A stretch of 64,000 nt of DNA from JBNKVT01 sp050299335. Lineage in GTDB: Bacteria; Pseudomonadota; Alphaproteobacteria; Rhodobacterales; Rhodobacteraceae. A program made the translations under genes and the position numbers. This document shows, in pieces, positions 56,838 to 64,000 of the stretch. The notes beneath the pieces were generated by a model. The model did no database searches and was not told where the DNA came from. It saw nothing but the letters and a program-made list of their open reading frames with translations. Positions within the stretch are counted from its first letter, which is position 1; every line of letters starts with the position of its first letter. Where the stretch lies: contig JBNKVT010000034.1 in the NCBI GenBank assembly GCA_050299335.1, forward strand, positions 62,001-126,000. Direction: 5' to 3'.

Positions 56838-58925
56838 ATGTCCGATCCCGCCATTGAACGGATCAAGACCCTCACCCAGACCGCCCGCGCCACCTGGTTC
56901 GGCTATCTCGGCGCCCTGGCCTTCGCCGGGGTCACACTCTTGGGCATCGAGGACAAGGACTTCTTCTCCTATGACGCCTCCACCCAACTGCCCCTCATCG
57001 GCGTCTCCGTCCCCGTCACGTCCTTCTTCGGCGCCGGCGCCTTCCTGATCGCCCTCATCTACGGCTACCTCCACGTCTTCCTCGAAAAACTCTGGACCGA
57101 ACTCGGCGAGGCCAAACCGCGCATCGAGGGCAAACCCCTTGCATCCATGATCCACCCCTGGCTCGTCTCCGACAGCGCCCTCCTGGTCCGCGCCCTCCTG
57201 CGCACCGAGACCCAGCAACGCAGCATCGACCGCACCGCCCTGTCCTTCCTCGGCGGTGCCGCCTCCTTCCTGCTGTGCTGGGCGGGCGGCCCCTTTGTGG
57301 TAGGCTGGTTCTGGGTCCGCTCGGCGGTGGCCCATGATTTCTGGATGACCGCCTGGATCGGCCTTCTGTTCACCGCCACCCTCTGGTCCTGCCTCACCAG
57401 CCTCTGGTCGCTCTACGCACGGATGGGCCGGACCGAGCCCAAACCGCTGAAACCTGGCCTGCACGCGCTGATCCTCTGCCTGCTCGCTGCCTTCTTGCTT
57501 CCGACCTCGGCCCTAAGAACCATATACGACATCTGGCAACCGCCACCGCCCGTTGCCGAACGCTATCAGGAAACCTTGGACCAGACCGAGACGCGGCTGG
57601 CCGTTGAGGCTGCGCGCGACCGCCTGAGAGCACGGTCAGACAACCCAACCGTCCGCACCCGTATCGAAGACTGGTTCCGGCCCGTCCCCGCACAAATGGC
57701 CGAGGTCAACCTCACTGAACTTCCCGCCGACTGGAGCACCCATGCCACCGCGCGCCGACATTTCCTGACCGACTGGTGCAGACGGTTCGACACCCCGGAT
57801 TGCACCGCCAAATATTTTGATATCGATGGTGCCATGGAATCCGACGCGTTCCGCACGGAATGGGCGGAGGCAAGGGAAACCTATCTGGGGGTTCTGGCCA
57901 AACCGATCCTTCGCGAGCGAAACCTGAGCCGTTCCGATCTCTTTCAGGCCCATCTTCCCGGCATGGACCTGCGAGAGGCGAACCTTAATTTTGCATACCT
58001 TAGAAAAGCGCAATTGGAGGGAGTAGACATCAGTTGGTCACACATGAGAGATGTGGATCTAGGTTGGACAAGTTTGGAGACAACCAATCTATCACACGCG
58101 AGTCTGCAAGGAGCGTACTTTGTGGGTGCGCAACTTTTAGGTACTAATCTTGTTCAAGCAAAGCTTGACGACGCAGACCTCAGTTCTGCGCGAATTGCCC
58201 ATTCGAATCTTAGCCAAACCACCATAACAGGAGCTAATTTTTTTAGAGCAATTTTGAAGAGCGTTGATTTTAAAGGATCTAATGTGGAAAACTCAATGTT
58301 TTTTCACGCTGATTTGGATTCGGTGGACTTTAGCGAGGCAAGGATGGGCGGTGCAGATTTTTCTGGCAGCAATATTAAGAAGGCAAATTTCAATGGGGCA
58401 ACTCTTGAGAATGTGAATTTCTACAACGCGCAACTCGATAATGTAGATTTTTCTGACTCGAAAATTCGCGGAGTAATTTTCAATAGTGCACGTATTTCAA
58501 GTGTTGATTTCAGCTATTCTATTATAGAAGGAGGAGATTCAAATCCAATAGTAATATCCGGTAATTCTAATGCTATTGTTACAAACGGAACTGCATTCAG
58601 AGAAACCATCATGCACTTTTGGTCGCTTGATAGCGGAAGCACTTTTCACAATAGTTTTGGAGATAGAACGGTAAATCTTCCGATGGGCCTGAAGCCACCT
58701 TGCCAGTGGTCGAGAGAAAACCTATCAGACGAAGCATTCTTCGGCCGTTGGCGCGGCTGGATAGAAGCGTCACCGCAGTATGTTCGATGGAAAAAGATTG
58801 CTCCAAAAGGCTACGAAGATGTCACCCCGATCCCACCGCCGGACGGCTGCGCTTGGAGCACGGATTCGGGCCCGGACGCCGAAATTAACCCATCGGAAAC
58901 TACTTTACCTAATGAAAACAGATAG
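56838..58925 (+). CDS. Pentapeptide-repeat membrane protein, mosaic base composition
   Basis: 695 residues. The N-terminal third has four membrane helices (YLGALAFAGVTLLGI; FFGAGAFLIALIYGYLHVF; FLGGAASFLLCWAGGPFVVGWF; TAWIGLLFTATLWSCLTSLW, with a fifth near residue 215). A linker with RFLTDWCRRFDTPDC-like sequence follows. From about residue 370 to 575 come some forty A(D/N)LxX-type pentapeptides (LREANLNFAYLRKAQLEGVD onward), which fold as a right-handed quadrilateral beta-helix. The C-terminal 110 residues are unique. Base composition changes abruptly near 57970: the 5' part is GC-rich like the genome, the rest AT-rich with different codon choice. The frame stays open across the change. Function unknown; family precedent includes membrane sensors or defence proteins. 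Confidence 0.85.
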   Translation: MSDPAIERIKTLTQTARATWFGYLGALAFAGVTLLGIEDKDFFSYDASTQLPLIGVSVPVTSFFGAGAFLIALIYGYLHVFLEKLWTELGEAKPRIEGKPLASMIHPWLVSDSALLVRALLRTETQQRSIDRTALSFLGGAASFLLCWAGGPFVVGWFWVRSAVAHDFWMTAWIGLLFTATLWSCLTSLWSLYARMGRTEPKPLKPGLHALILCLLAAFLLPTSALRTIYDIWQPPPPVAERYQETLDQTETRLAVEAARDRLRARSDNPTVRTRIEDWFRPVPAQMAEVNLTELPADWSTHATARRHFLTDWCRRFDTPDCTAKYFDIDGAMESDAFRTEWAEARETYLGVLAKPILRERNLSRSDLFQAHLPGMDLREANLNFAYLRKAQLEGVDISWSHMRDVDLGWTSLETTNLSHASLQGAYFVGAQLLGTNLVQAKLDDADLSSARIAHSNLSQTTITGANFFRAILKSVDFKGSNVENSMFFHADLDSVDFSEARMGGADFSGSNIKKANFNGATLENVNFYNAQLDNVDFSDSKIRGVIFNSARISSVDFSYSIIEGGDSNPIVISGNSNAIVTNGTAFRETIMHFWSLDSGSTFHNSFGDRTVNLPMGLKPPCQWSRENLSDEAFFGRWRGWIEASPQYVRWKKIAPKGYEDVTPIPPPDGCAWSTDSGPDAEINPSETTLPNENR

Positions 58926-59007
58926 TTGACCATTTTTGCACGCGTGCAAAGCCTCCATCTCACCGCCCATTCAGCATCGCAATCCGGATCAGCCCCCGCT
59001 CCAGTAC

Positions 59008-59077
59008 CGACCCCTTCGCCCGGTCCCGCGAGTTGTTCGACAAAATCCGCCGCTGATCGTCCGAACAGAACCGACCG
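59008..59077 (+). pseudogene. Remnant of a TIGR02302 3' end
   Basis: Seventy bases that align with 56616-56685, near the end of the TIGR02302 gene, with about nine mismatches (61 of 70 identical by hand). The copy carries an in-frame TGA where the gene has an arginine codon (CGCTGATCG against CGCCGCTCT), so it is not functional. It is in the same orientation and lies on the far side of the pentapeptide-repeat gene, directly next to the nirV stop. Confidence 0.78.
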
Positions 59078-59809
59078 TCACGACCCGGGAGCCCGGTCGC
59101 TGACCAGGCGCAGGCCCAGATGCGCCGGCGGTGCGCCGACGGCGCAACCGCCACGGGCGGGGTCGCGGGTGTAGAGCGCGATGACCGACAGATGCAACCC
59201 GCCCGCCATGAAGGCCGGGCAGCGGGTATCGGGAATGGCGGGATCGTAGCAGTCGGAGGTCCATTCCCAGACCGGGCCGTCGAGATCGGCGATCCCCTCC
59301 TCGGTAACCGAAAAACTGCCCGTGGGCCGGAGCGCGCGCGGATACTCGGCTTCGGTCAGGTAGGCGGACGCCCAGGAAAGCTCGGGATCGGTAAAGATCG
59401 GGTTGGGCTTGTCCGGCAGGACCGGCGCGGCCATCGCCAGCCACTCGGCGCTGCGCGGCAGTCGCAGCGGATGCCGGGCGCGTTTCGAAATCCAACCGGC
59501 ATAGGCGCTGGCATCCTGCCAGTTCACCCCGGTCGCCGGGGTCCTTTCCGGATCGAAACCGGGCCGCGCGACCAGCCGGATCGCGCAGGCCCCCGCATCA
59601 ACGCAGCGGTTCCACTCGGCGATGGTCACCTCATGGCGGGCCACATAGAGCACGTCATCCGGTCCGTCCCAGACCACGAGATCGGGCAGATAGGCCGCTT
59701 CGGGGCCGCGCGGTATCAGCCACGCGGCCCCGATGGCCAGCAGGAGAAAAAGACCGATGGCCGGAACCAGGACCTTTGCGACACCAGAGAGGGCAAGGCG
59801 GTGGTTCAC
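59078..59809 (-). CDS. nirV: NirV, SUMF1/FGE-domain protein of the nitrite reductase cluster
   Basis: 243 residues with an N-terminal membrane helix (residues 10-33, AKVLVPAIGLFLLLAIGAAW) and a formylglycine-generating-enzyme-like (SUMF1) domain: VARHEVTIAEWNRCVDAGAC, PATGVNWQDASAYAGWISKR, LRLPRSAEWLAMA, DLDGPVWEWTSDCY and a shortened GLRLVSD end. It starts 15 bases after the nirK stop, the classical nirK-nirV arrangement of Rhodobacter and others. NirV is thought to help mature or assemble NirK, but the activity is not established. Confidence 0.88.
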   Translation of the reverse strand: MNHRLALSGVAKVLVPAIGLFLLLAIGAAWLIPRGPEAAYLPDLVVWDGPDDVLYVARHEVTIAEWNRCVDAGACAIRLVARPGFDPERTPATGVNWQDASAYAGWISKRARHPLRLPRSAEWLAMAAPVLPDKPNPIFTDPELSWASAYLTEAEYPRALRPTGSFSVTEEGIADLDGPVWEWTSDCYDPAIPDTRCPAFMAGGLHLSVIALYTRDPARGGCAVGAPPAHLGLRLVSDRAPGS

Positions 59810-59824
59810 CGGTTCCGGCCTCCG

Positions 59825-61036
59825 TCAGATCGTGATCGGCGAGGGTTTTACAACCTGGGCCATCAGGTCGTTGTCCCAGTCGCCCTCGACCACGAAATGC
59901 GCCGTGCCACCCAGAAGCGCCGCCTCGATCAGATTATGGGTCACATAGGCGTAGATCCCGGGCTGACGGAAGGTGTACATCGCCGCCCCGGCGGCGCCGC
60001 CGCGAATGAACCAGGTCTCGAAACCGGTCATCGGGATATCTGTGAAACTGCCACCCTCCCAGAGATAGTCGGCATGGCCCCCGATCAGATGCGGACGCGT
60101 GTCGCGGTTGGCCTGGGCGTGGATCATCAGCACCGTCTCGCCGACATTGGCCTTGAGCGCACCCTCGCCGGTCAGCGCGCCGACCGCGCCGTTGAACACG
60201 ACATGGGTCGGGATGAGTTCGCGCATGGCAACCAGGCTGTCGGCATAGTCGCCACCGGCGAATTCATAGGTCCGGTAATTGCCGTTCGCATCCATCGGCA
60301 GGTAGAAATCCTGCTCGCCGATATAGACAACCTTGTCATAGGTCAGCGGATTGCCCTGAGGGTCCTTCAACCCGTCGCGCGGCAGGACCATGACCGCCCC
60401 GTTCATGCCATGGCAGACATGGTAGGGGATCATCTCGCCGCCGGGGGCGCAGTGATAGACGAATGTGCCGGGCTTCGTGGCCTTCCAGCGCAGCACCACC
60501 TGCTCGCCGGGATAGACATGGGTCAGCCCGCCGCCGCCGAGCGCACCCGTCGAGGCGTGAAAGTCGATATTGTGCTCCATCACGCTGGTCGCGGGATTGA
60601 CCAGCGTGACCTCGACATAATCGCCCTCATGGCAGACGATCAGCGGACCCGGGACCGAACCGCCATAGGTCAGCGCCCAGATCTCGGCACCGGTGTCTTC
60701 ATCGACGACAAGGCGTTTTTCCTGAATCTCGAGACGCACCTCGACGATCTTCGGCCCGCCGGTGGCAACCTGTTCATGCTCAGGCGCGAAGGGCGGGGCG
60801 ACGAGGTCCTGTTTGACGCGCGGCAGATGGCTGAGATCGACCTCGGCCGCGTTCTCGATAGTGCCTTCGGCAACCAGCAGCGGTGCGGCACGCCGGCCGA
60901 CCGTGGCTTGGGCGTTCCGGTAGCGGGCCGCCGCCGGGGTAGCGGCGGTCGACACGGCGGCGGCCGCACCGGCAAGACCGGCATATTTCAAAAGATCACG
61001 GCGACTGGGAAGCGGGGTGATCGGAGGGGTCTTCAT
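59825..61036 (-). CDS. nirK: Copper-containing nitrite reductase NirK
   Basis: 403 residues with a Tat signal (SRRDLLKYAGLAGAAAAV) for export of the folded copper enzyme. All copper and catalytic residues are visible: type 1 copper His155, Cys196, His206 and Met211; type 2 copper His160 and His195; catalytic Asp158 and the His316 of PHLIGGHADYLWEGG. The HCAPGGEMIPYH segment, one residue longer than in Alcaligenes faecalis, marks the Rhodobacter-type group. It reduces nitrite to nitric oxide in the periplasm, with electrons from pseudoazurin or cytochrome c. No nitric oxide reductase gene is in the window. Confidence 0.97.
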   Translation of the reverse strand: MKTPPITPLPSRRDLLKYAGLAGAAAAVSTAATPAAARYRNAQATVGRRAAPLLVAEGTIENAAEVDLSHLPRVKQDLVAPPFAPEHEQVATGGPKIVEVRLEIQEKRLVVDEDTGAEIWALTYGGSVPGPLIVCHEGDYVEVTLVNPATSVMEHNIDFHASTGALGGGGLTHVYPGEQVVLRWKATKPGTFVYHCAPGGEMIPYHVCHGMNGAVMVLPRDGLKDPQGNPLTYDKVVYIGEQDFYLPMDANGNYRTYEFAGGDYADSLVAMRELIPTHVVFNGAVGALTGEGALKANVGETVLMIHAQANRDTRPHLIGGHADYLWEGGSFTDIPMTGFETWFIRGGAAGAAMYTFRQPGIYAYVTHNLIEAALLGGTAHFVVEGDWDNDLMAQVVKPSPITI

Positions 61037-61119
61037 GGCATATTCCCTTCTGGTTTGCGGGAAGCGGCGGCAGGGAACCTTCGATGATGCGCGGCCCTTG
61101 CCACTGCGGAAATTTGGTG

Positions 61120-61557
61120 TCAGTCCGAGGCGTGCTCCAGGGCGGCCTCGAACCGTTGCTTGGCGCGGGGCGGAATGCGCCCGGCAAGGAAATCCTCGGG
61201 GATATCGGCGTCACCGACCTTGACCACCATCACCATGCCCATGGCAAAATGCGGTTTGCACTTGATGCCGTAGAAGCCCTCGGTGTCGAAGGTGATCTCG
61301 ACTTCCTCGTTGATCTTGCCCGTGAAGGACGCCGCCCCTTCAGGTGCCATACCGTCAATACTCTCGGCATTATGGCTCTTGTCGGTGGCGACGAATTGCA
61401 GCGTGTCGCCGGGCGCGATGTGCACAAACGCCGGTTCGAATACCATGGGTTCGCCATCGGCGCCCTTGTTCAGCATCTGGACTTCGACGGTCTCGGCCGG
61501 AGCGGGTGCAGCCAATGCGAGAACCGTTGCTGCGATTGCAAGGGATTTGAAAAGCAT
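61120..61557 (-). CDS. Pseudoazurin
   Basis: A 145-residue blue copper protein with a Sec signal (residues 1-21, ending APAPA-ETVE). Type 1 copper ligands are His62 (KSHNAES), Cys100, His103 and Met108 in IKCKPHFAMGMV, with the C-x2-H-x4-M spacing of pseudoazurins. It is the likely electron donor to NirK. It lies 83 bases upstream of nirK on the same strand, and the FNR-type box upstream probably drives all three genes. Confidence 0.94.
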   Translation of the reverse strand: MLFKSLAIAATVLALAAPAPAETVEVQMLNKGADGEPMVFEPAFVHIAPGDTLQFVATDKSHNAESIDGMAPEGAASFTGKINEEVEITFDTEGFYGIKCKPHFAMGMVMVVKVGDADIPEDFLAGRIPPRAKQRFEAALEHASD

Positions 61558-61612
61558 GGTCAGGGTCCTTTGAACTGATGGGGATACCTAACCGGGCCGA
61601 ACGCCGTACTCT

Positions 61613-61626
61613 TTGATCGAGATCAA
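61613..61626. promoter_or_regulatory. FNR/NnrR-type binding site upstream of pseudoazurin
   Basis: TTGATCGAGATCAA is a perfect TTGAT-N4-ATCAA palindrome, the consensus for FnrL and a fit for NnrR/Dnr-type Crp/Fnr regulators. Its centre is about 62 bases upstream of the pseudoazurin start, so activation of the nir genes at low oxygen or by nitric oxide is expected. Which regulator binds cannot be told from the site alone. Confidence 0.85.
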
Positions 61627-61791
61627 TTAGTTGATAAGTTTACTTTGGTATTGCCGCTGCAACGCGAACTTCGGTCAGATACCCGCATGCCAGGCGTCAG
61701 CGCGGCACCGATCCGGGGAAGCGAAGGCCGAGACACCGATTGCGGTGGTGGACAAAAATATTCCATTAAATCAGCATGTTATAAAAGACAA

Positions 61792-61809
61792 GGCACCCCA
61801 ATCGGTGCC
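61792..61809 (-). terminator. Possible terminator of the sulfotransferase gene
   Basis: GGCACC (61792-61797) and GGTGCC (61804-61809) form a six-base-pair stem with a six-base loop. On the minus strand it is followed by TTGTCTTTTAT, a loose T-rich tract, 35-50 bases beyond the sulfotransferase stop. Confidence 0.45.
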
Positions 61810-61843
61810 GCATCCTTAATCCACAATCCCGCACATCAAACGG

Positions 61844-62632
61844 TCAGCTGCCCAGCGCCAGGGTCTTTTCATATTCGCGGAACTTGAACCCGAACTGGTT
61901 CTCTGCCGCCTCGCGCTTCTGCCAGGTCAGCCCGTGGAGGAAATACAGCATCTCGGTCGAGACCCCGTATTCCACGCTCTTCCAGACCTTGCGCTCGAAG
62001 CGCTGGTCGAAGGTCTTCCTGTGCTCGGCCGTCATCTTGCGCTCGTCCAGCTCAAGATAGGCGAAGATGCGCGTCATCACTTCCCGTGGCTCTTCGAGGA
62101 TCTCCTCGTAGTTCAGTACCAGGATATCCTCGTAATACCGCGACCAGCGGGCGTGGTTGGCGTAATAGGAACTGTGCTCGGCGACCTTTGAATTCTCAAT
62201 CATCTTCAGCGTGTCGTCGTCGAAGGGAATGACGTAATCCTCCGCCACCTTGTCCCCCAGCGCCCGCGAAGTCTGCATCCTGAGCGCCGAGACCGCCCGG
62301 CTGAGCGGGTCGCGCAGCACATAGATCACCTTTGCCGTCGGGTTCAGCCGCTTGCATTCGTGGATATCCTCGGACTGCAGGAAGGCATATTCCGGGGTGA
62401 AATCCATCGATTTCTTTGACGGATCGGGCGGGGTCAGCAACTCGCGATACCAGTCGACGCCGCGCTTGCGGTTCCAATCCCAGAAATGTGCCTCCTTGTT
62501 GGTCGAGGTGACGGGTTTGGAATTCGGGAACACATACATGTCCGGATGCACGTTGATGACGTGATGCAACCAGGAGGTCGATGTCTTCTGGGCACCGATA
62601 CAGATCACATCCGCAATATTCTCTCGTTCCAT
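61844..62632 (-). CDS. Sulfotransferase family protein
   Basis: 262 residues. The 5'-phosphosulfate loop is VICIGAQKTSTSWLHHVI near residues 9-26 and the 3'-phosphate motif is VIYVLRDPLSRAVSALR near 101-117, together the PAPS-binding signature. ILVLNYEEILEEP is a common third element. The enzyme should transfer sulfate from PAPS to a hydroxyl or amine of a carbohydrate or lipid; acceptor unknown. Cytoplasmic, no signal. The next gene upstream on the same strand (ending at 62668) is of unknown function. Confidence 0.87.
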   Translation of the reverse strand: MERENIADVICIGAQKTSTSWLHHVINVHPDMYVFPNSKPVTSTNKEAHFWDWNRKRGVDWYRELLTPPDPSKKSMDFTPEYAFLQSEDIHECKRLNPTAKVIYVLRDPLSRAVSALRMQTSRALGDKVAEDYVIPFDDDTLKMIENSKVAEHSSYYANHARWSRYYEDILVLNYEEILEEPREVMTRIFAYLELDERKMTAEHRKTFDQRFERKVWKSVEYGVSTEMLYFLHGLTWQKREAAENQFGFKFREYEKTLALGS

Positions 62633-62667
62633 GAAATCCTCTTCGAAACCCCTGAGCGCTTACCAAA

Positions 62668-63438
62668 TCATGCCTGAATTTTCGCCGACAATTCCGTCAT
62701 CCGGCCAGTCAGCCCGAAGTCCTTTTCATAGATGCCCAGCGCCGACTTCAGCCGGTCCTGATCCTCTAGCCTTTCGTAAAGAAAGACAAGTCTTGCAAGT
62801 TTTTTCGCGTTGGGTGCAACGGTTCGCGAAAGCTCAAGCGCGCGGGCCGCCAGATCGGGCCGGTCCATCCGTTCGGCCAGATCACCCATCATGCGACAGA
62901 CATATCCGGCATTGCCCTTGAACAGTCCTTTTGCCGACCCACCCTTGTCCGCTTCTGCCAGCTTTTCCTCAAGCAAAGGTAAAGCCCCGGCAATCTGTTC
63001 CAAGGCCAGTTCCGGCCGGTCGAGGTCGAGCAGCAGTTCATAGACCCATCGCAGCGGGCGCAGATCGAAAGGCGCGGCCAACGGACGCGACAGCACCGGC
63101 AGCAACTCGGCCTCGCGCTGCAGCGAGAATTTCATGAAATCGGCATAGACGCAGAGCGCCAGCGTCATCTCGGCCCCCTCATTCGGACCGAGCGACCTCA
63201 GCACCCGCAAGGGATCGATGGGTCCGCGTTTCTCCAGCGCCTCAAGCTGGGCGAGGGCGGTGCGGACGCGTTCGGGATTGTCGGCGCGGTAGCCGTCGAA
63301 ATCGACATAGCCGGACCCGGTGCTGCGGCAGACACAGCGATAATGCGGCGCATCCTTCTTGCGGGTCCGCAGCATGACCGAGACGCGGTCCGGATGGCGC
63401 ACGGCCAGAAGGATATCGTTGCCCTCGGTGATCTGCAT
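62668..63438 (-). CDS. Hypothetical helical protein, 256 residues
   Basis: Starts MQITEGNDILLAVRHPDRVSVMLRTRKKDAPHYRCVCRSTG, a short beta-rich part with a CVCR pair, followed by about 200 largely helical residues (LLPVLSRPLAAPFDLRPLRWVYELLLDLDRPELALEQIAGALPLLEEKLAEAD; LARLVFLYERLEDQDRLKSALGIYEKDFG) with TPR-like spacing. No signal or membrane helix. I do not recognise the family. It lies 35 bases upstream of the sulfotransferase gene on the same strand and could be its partner. Confidence 0.7.
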   Translation of the reverse strand: MQITEGNDILLAVRHPDRVSVMLRTRKKDAPHYRCVCRSTGSGYVDFDGYRADNPERVRTALAQLEALEKRGPIDPLRVLRSLGPNEGAEMTLALCVYADFMKFSLQREAELLPVLSRPLAAPFDLRPLRWVYELLLDLDRPELALEQIAGALPLLEEKLAEADKGGSAKGLFKGNAGYVCRMMGDLAERMDRPDLAARALELSRTVAPNAKKLARLVFLYERLEDQDRLKSALGIYEKDFGLTGRMTELSAKIQA

Positions 63439-63555
63439 ACCTGATATGGTTTCCCCGGATTCGCGCAGGGACTTTTACGCTTCAGTGCCGAAAAAGCAAT
63501 TGCAACCAAGGGGGCCTTGGCTTTGTTTAGACCCCAAAAAGGGACAGACCGTCAG

Positions 63556-64000
63556 ATGGGCGACGAGGCACACCGCAATCCGCTGCGCTTTCCGCTGAAG
63601 GAGTGGATCGGTATCTTCCGCGATGCCAATAACCGGATCGGCGACCATAACCTGTCGCTGATCTCGGCCGGTGTCGCCTTCTTTTCCATGCTCGCCCTCT
63701 TTCCGGCCATTGCCGCGATGATCTCGCTTTACGGTTTCATGGCGGACCCCCAGGCTGTGCAGACCAACCTGGTCATTCTCGAACCGGTGATCCCGGTCGA
63801 GGTCTACAGAATCATTTCGAACCAGGTGAATTCGCTGCTGCGGACCTCGTCCAGCACCCTCGGGATCACTTCGGTCATCTCCATCCTGCTGGCGATCTGG
63901 AGCGCGAGAACCGGGGTCTTCGCGATGATCACCGGGCTCAACATCGTCTACCGCGCACCGACCCGCCGCAATTTCTTCCGCCGGGTGGTGCTGGCCTATC
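63556..64000 (+). CDS. YihY/BrkB-family membrane protein, 3' end cut by window
   Basis: The first 148 residues from ATG 63556 are visible. MGDEAHRNPLRFPLKEW leads into IFRDANNRIGDHNLSLISAGVAFFSMLALFPAIAAMISLYGF, the hallmark N-terminal helix pair of YihY/BrkB proteins (formerly misnamed ribonuclease BN). A later segment, LGITSVISILLAIWSARTGVFAMITGLNIVYR, is also typical. Inner-membrane protein of about 290 residues expected; transport or envelope function is not settled. It is divergent from the unknown helical gene. Confidence 0.88.
   Translation, partial: MGDEAHRNPLRFPLKEWIGIFRDANNRIGDHNLSLISAGVAFFSMLALFPAIAAMISLYGFMADPQAVQTNLVILEPVIPVEVYRIISNQVNSLLRTSSSTLGITSVISILLAIWSARTGVFAMITGLNIVYRAPTRRNFFRRVVLAY

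Overview
The window looks like a chromosomal segment of an alphaproteobacterium of the family Rhodobacteraceae. Gene content points there: a rluD-rpoH pair, lysA followed by a TIGR02302-type protein, tandem DUF1194 proteins, an ScfR-type regulator beside an acs/ABC-transporter block, and nirK-nirV with a pseudoazurin. Protein sequences are alphaproteobacterial in character and the DNA is GC-rich with dense, often overlapping genes (many ATGA or TGATG junctions). No rRNA, tRNA, CRISPR array, intact insertion sequence or prophage was seen. Domain and family names are from reading the protein sequences, not from a search.

Layout. 1-6.2 kb: a ThuA-like/Gfo-Idh-MocA sugar pair, a rhodanese, a Bcr/CflA drug exporter, an 800-base gene-free stretch, xylulokinase and a small lipoprotein. 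6.4-12.6 kb: glutaryl-CoA dehydrogenase coupled to a thiamine-diphosphate enzyme, an unknown protein, DUF427, aminopeptidase P and a small membrane protein. 13.0-19.3 kb: smpB, then two VWA/TadG-like paralogs and two TadE-like pseudopilins, ending at a clear terminator. 19.3-22.5 kb: a small membrane protein divergent from rluD, rpoH, and a DUF2087 protein. 22.7-29.6 kb: an RND efflux pair and a YfgM-like/BamB outer-membrane assembly pair. 29.9-33.5 kb: a PEP-mutase-family protein coupled to Ada, a GNAT and Hsp33. 33.6-39.2 kb: three coupled DUF1194 VWA proteins, SseA, GNAT, aromatic aminotransferase and an ornithine-cyclodeaminase-family protein.

39.4-54.1 kb reads as one metabolic neighbourhood: acs, livF-G-M-H and a Tat-type binding protein on the minus strand, facing an ScfR-type (short-chain acyl-CoA) regulator. 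It is followed by an unknown protein, a REC-only response regulator, a two-helix membrane protein, an SSF-transporter/histidine-kinase fusion, a DUF2834 protein and lysA. I infer an acetate or short-chain carboxylate uptake, activation and sensing block. 54.1-59.1 kb: a Q/G-rich TIGR02302 protein, a pentapeptide-repeat membrane protein whose 3' half is much more AT-rich than its 5' half, and an 87%-identical fragment of the TIGR02302 3' end on its far side. 59.1-61.6 kb: a pseudoazurin-nirK-nirV cluster behind a perfect FNR-type box. 61.8-64 kb: a sulfotransferase, an unknown protein and the start of a YihY/BrkB membrane protein.

The most notable non-coding signal is a set of dispersed palindromic elements of about 90-115 bases. 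One family has near-identical copies at 3765-3879 and 21666-21780, a second has copies at 29778-29891 and 39225-39338, and a third is at 12832-12923 and 29892-29987. They sit in intergenic space and two abut or supply stop codons. Downstream of rpoH and of bamB they are stacked into mosaics.
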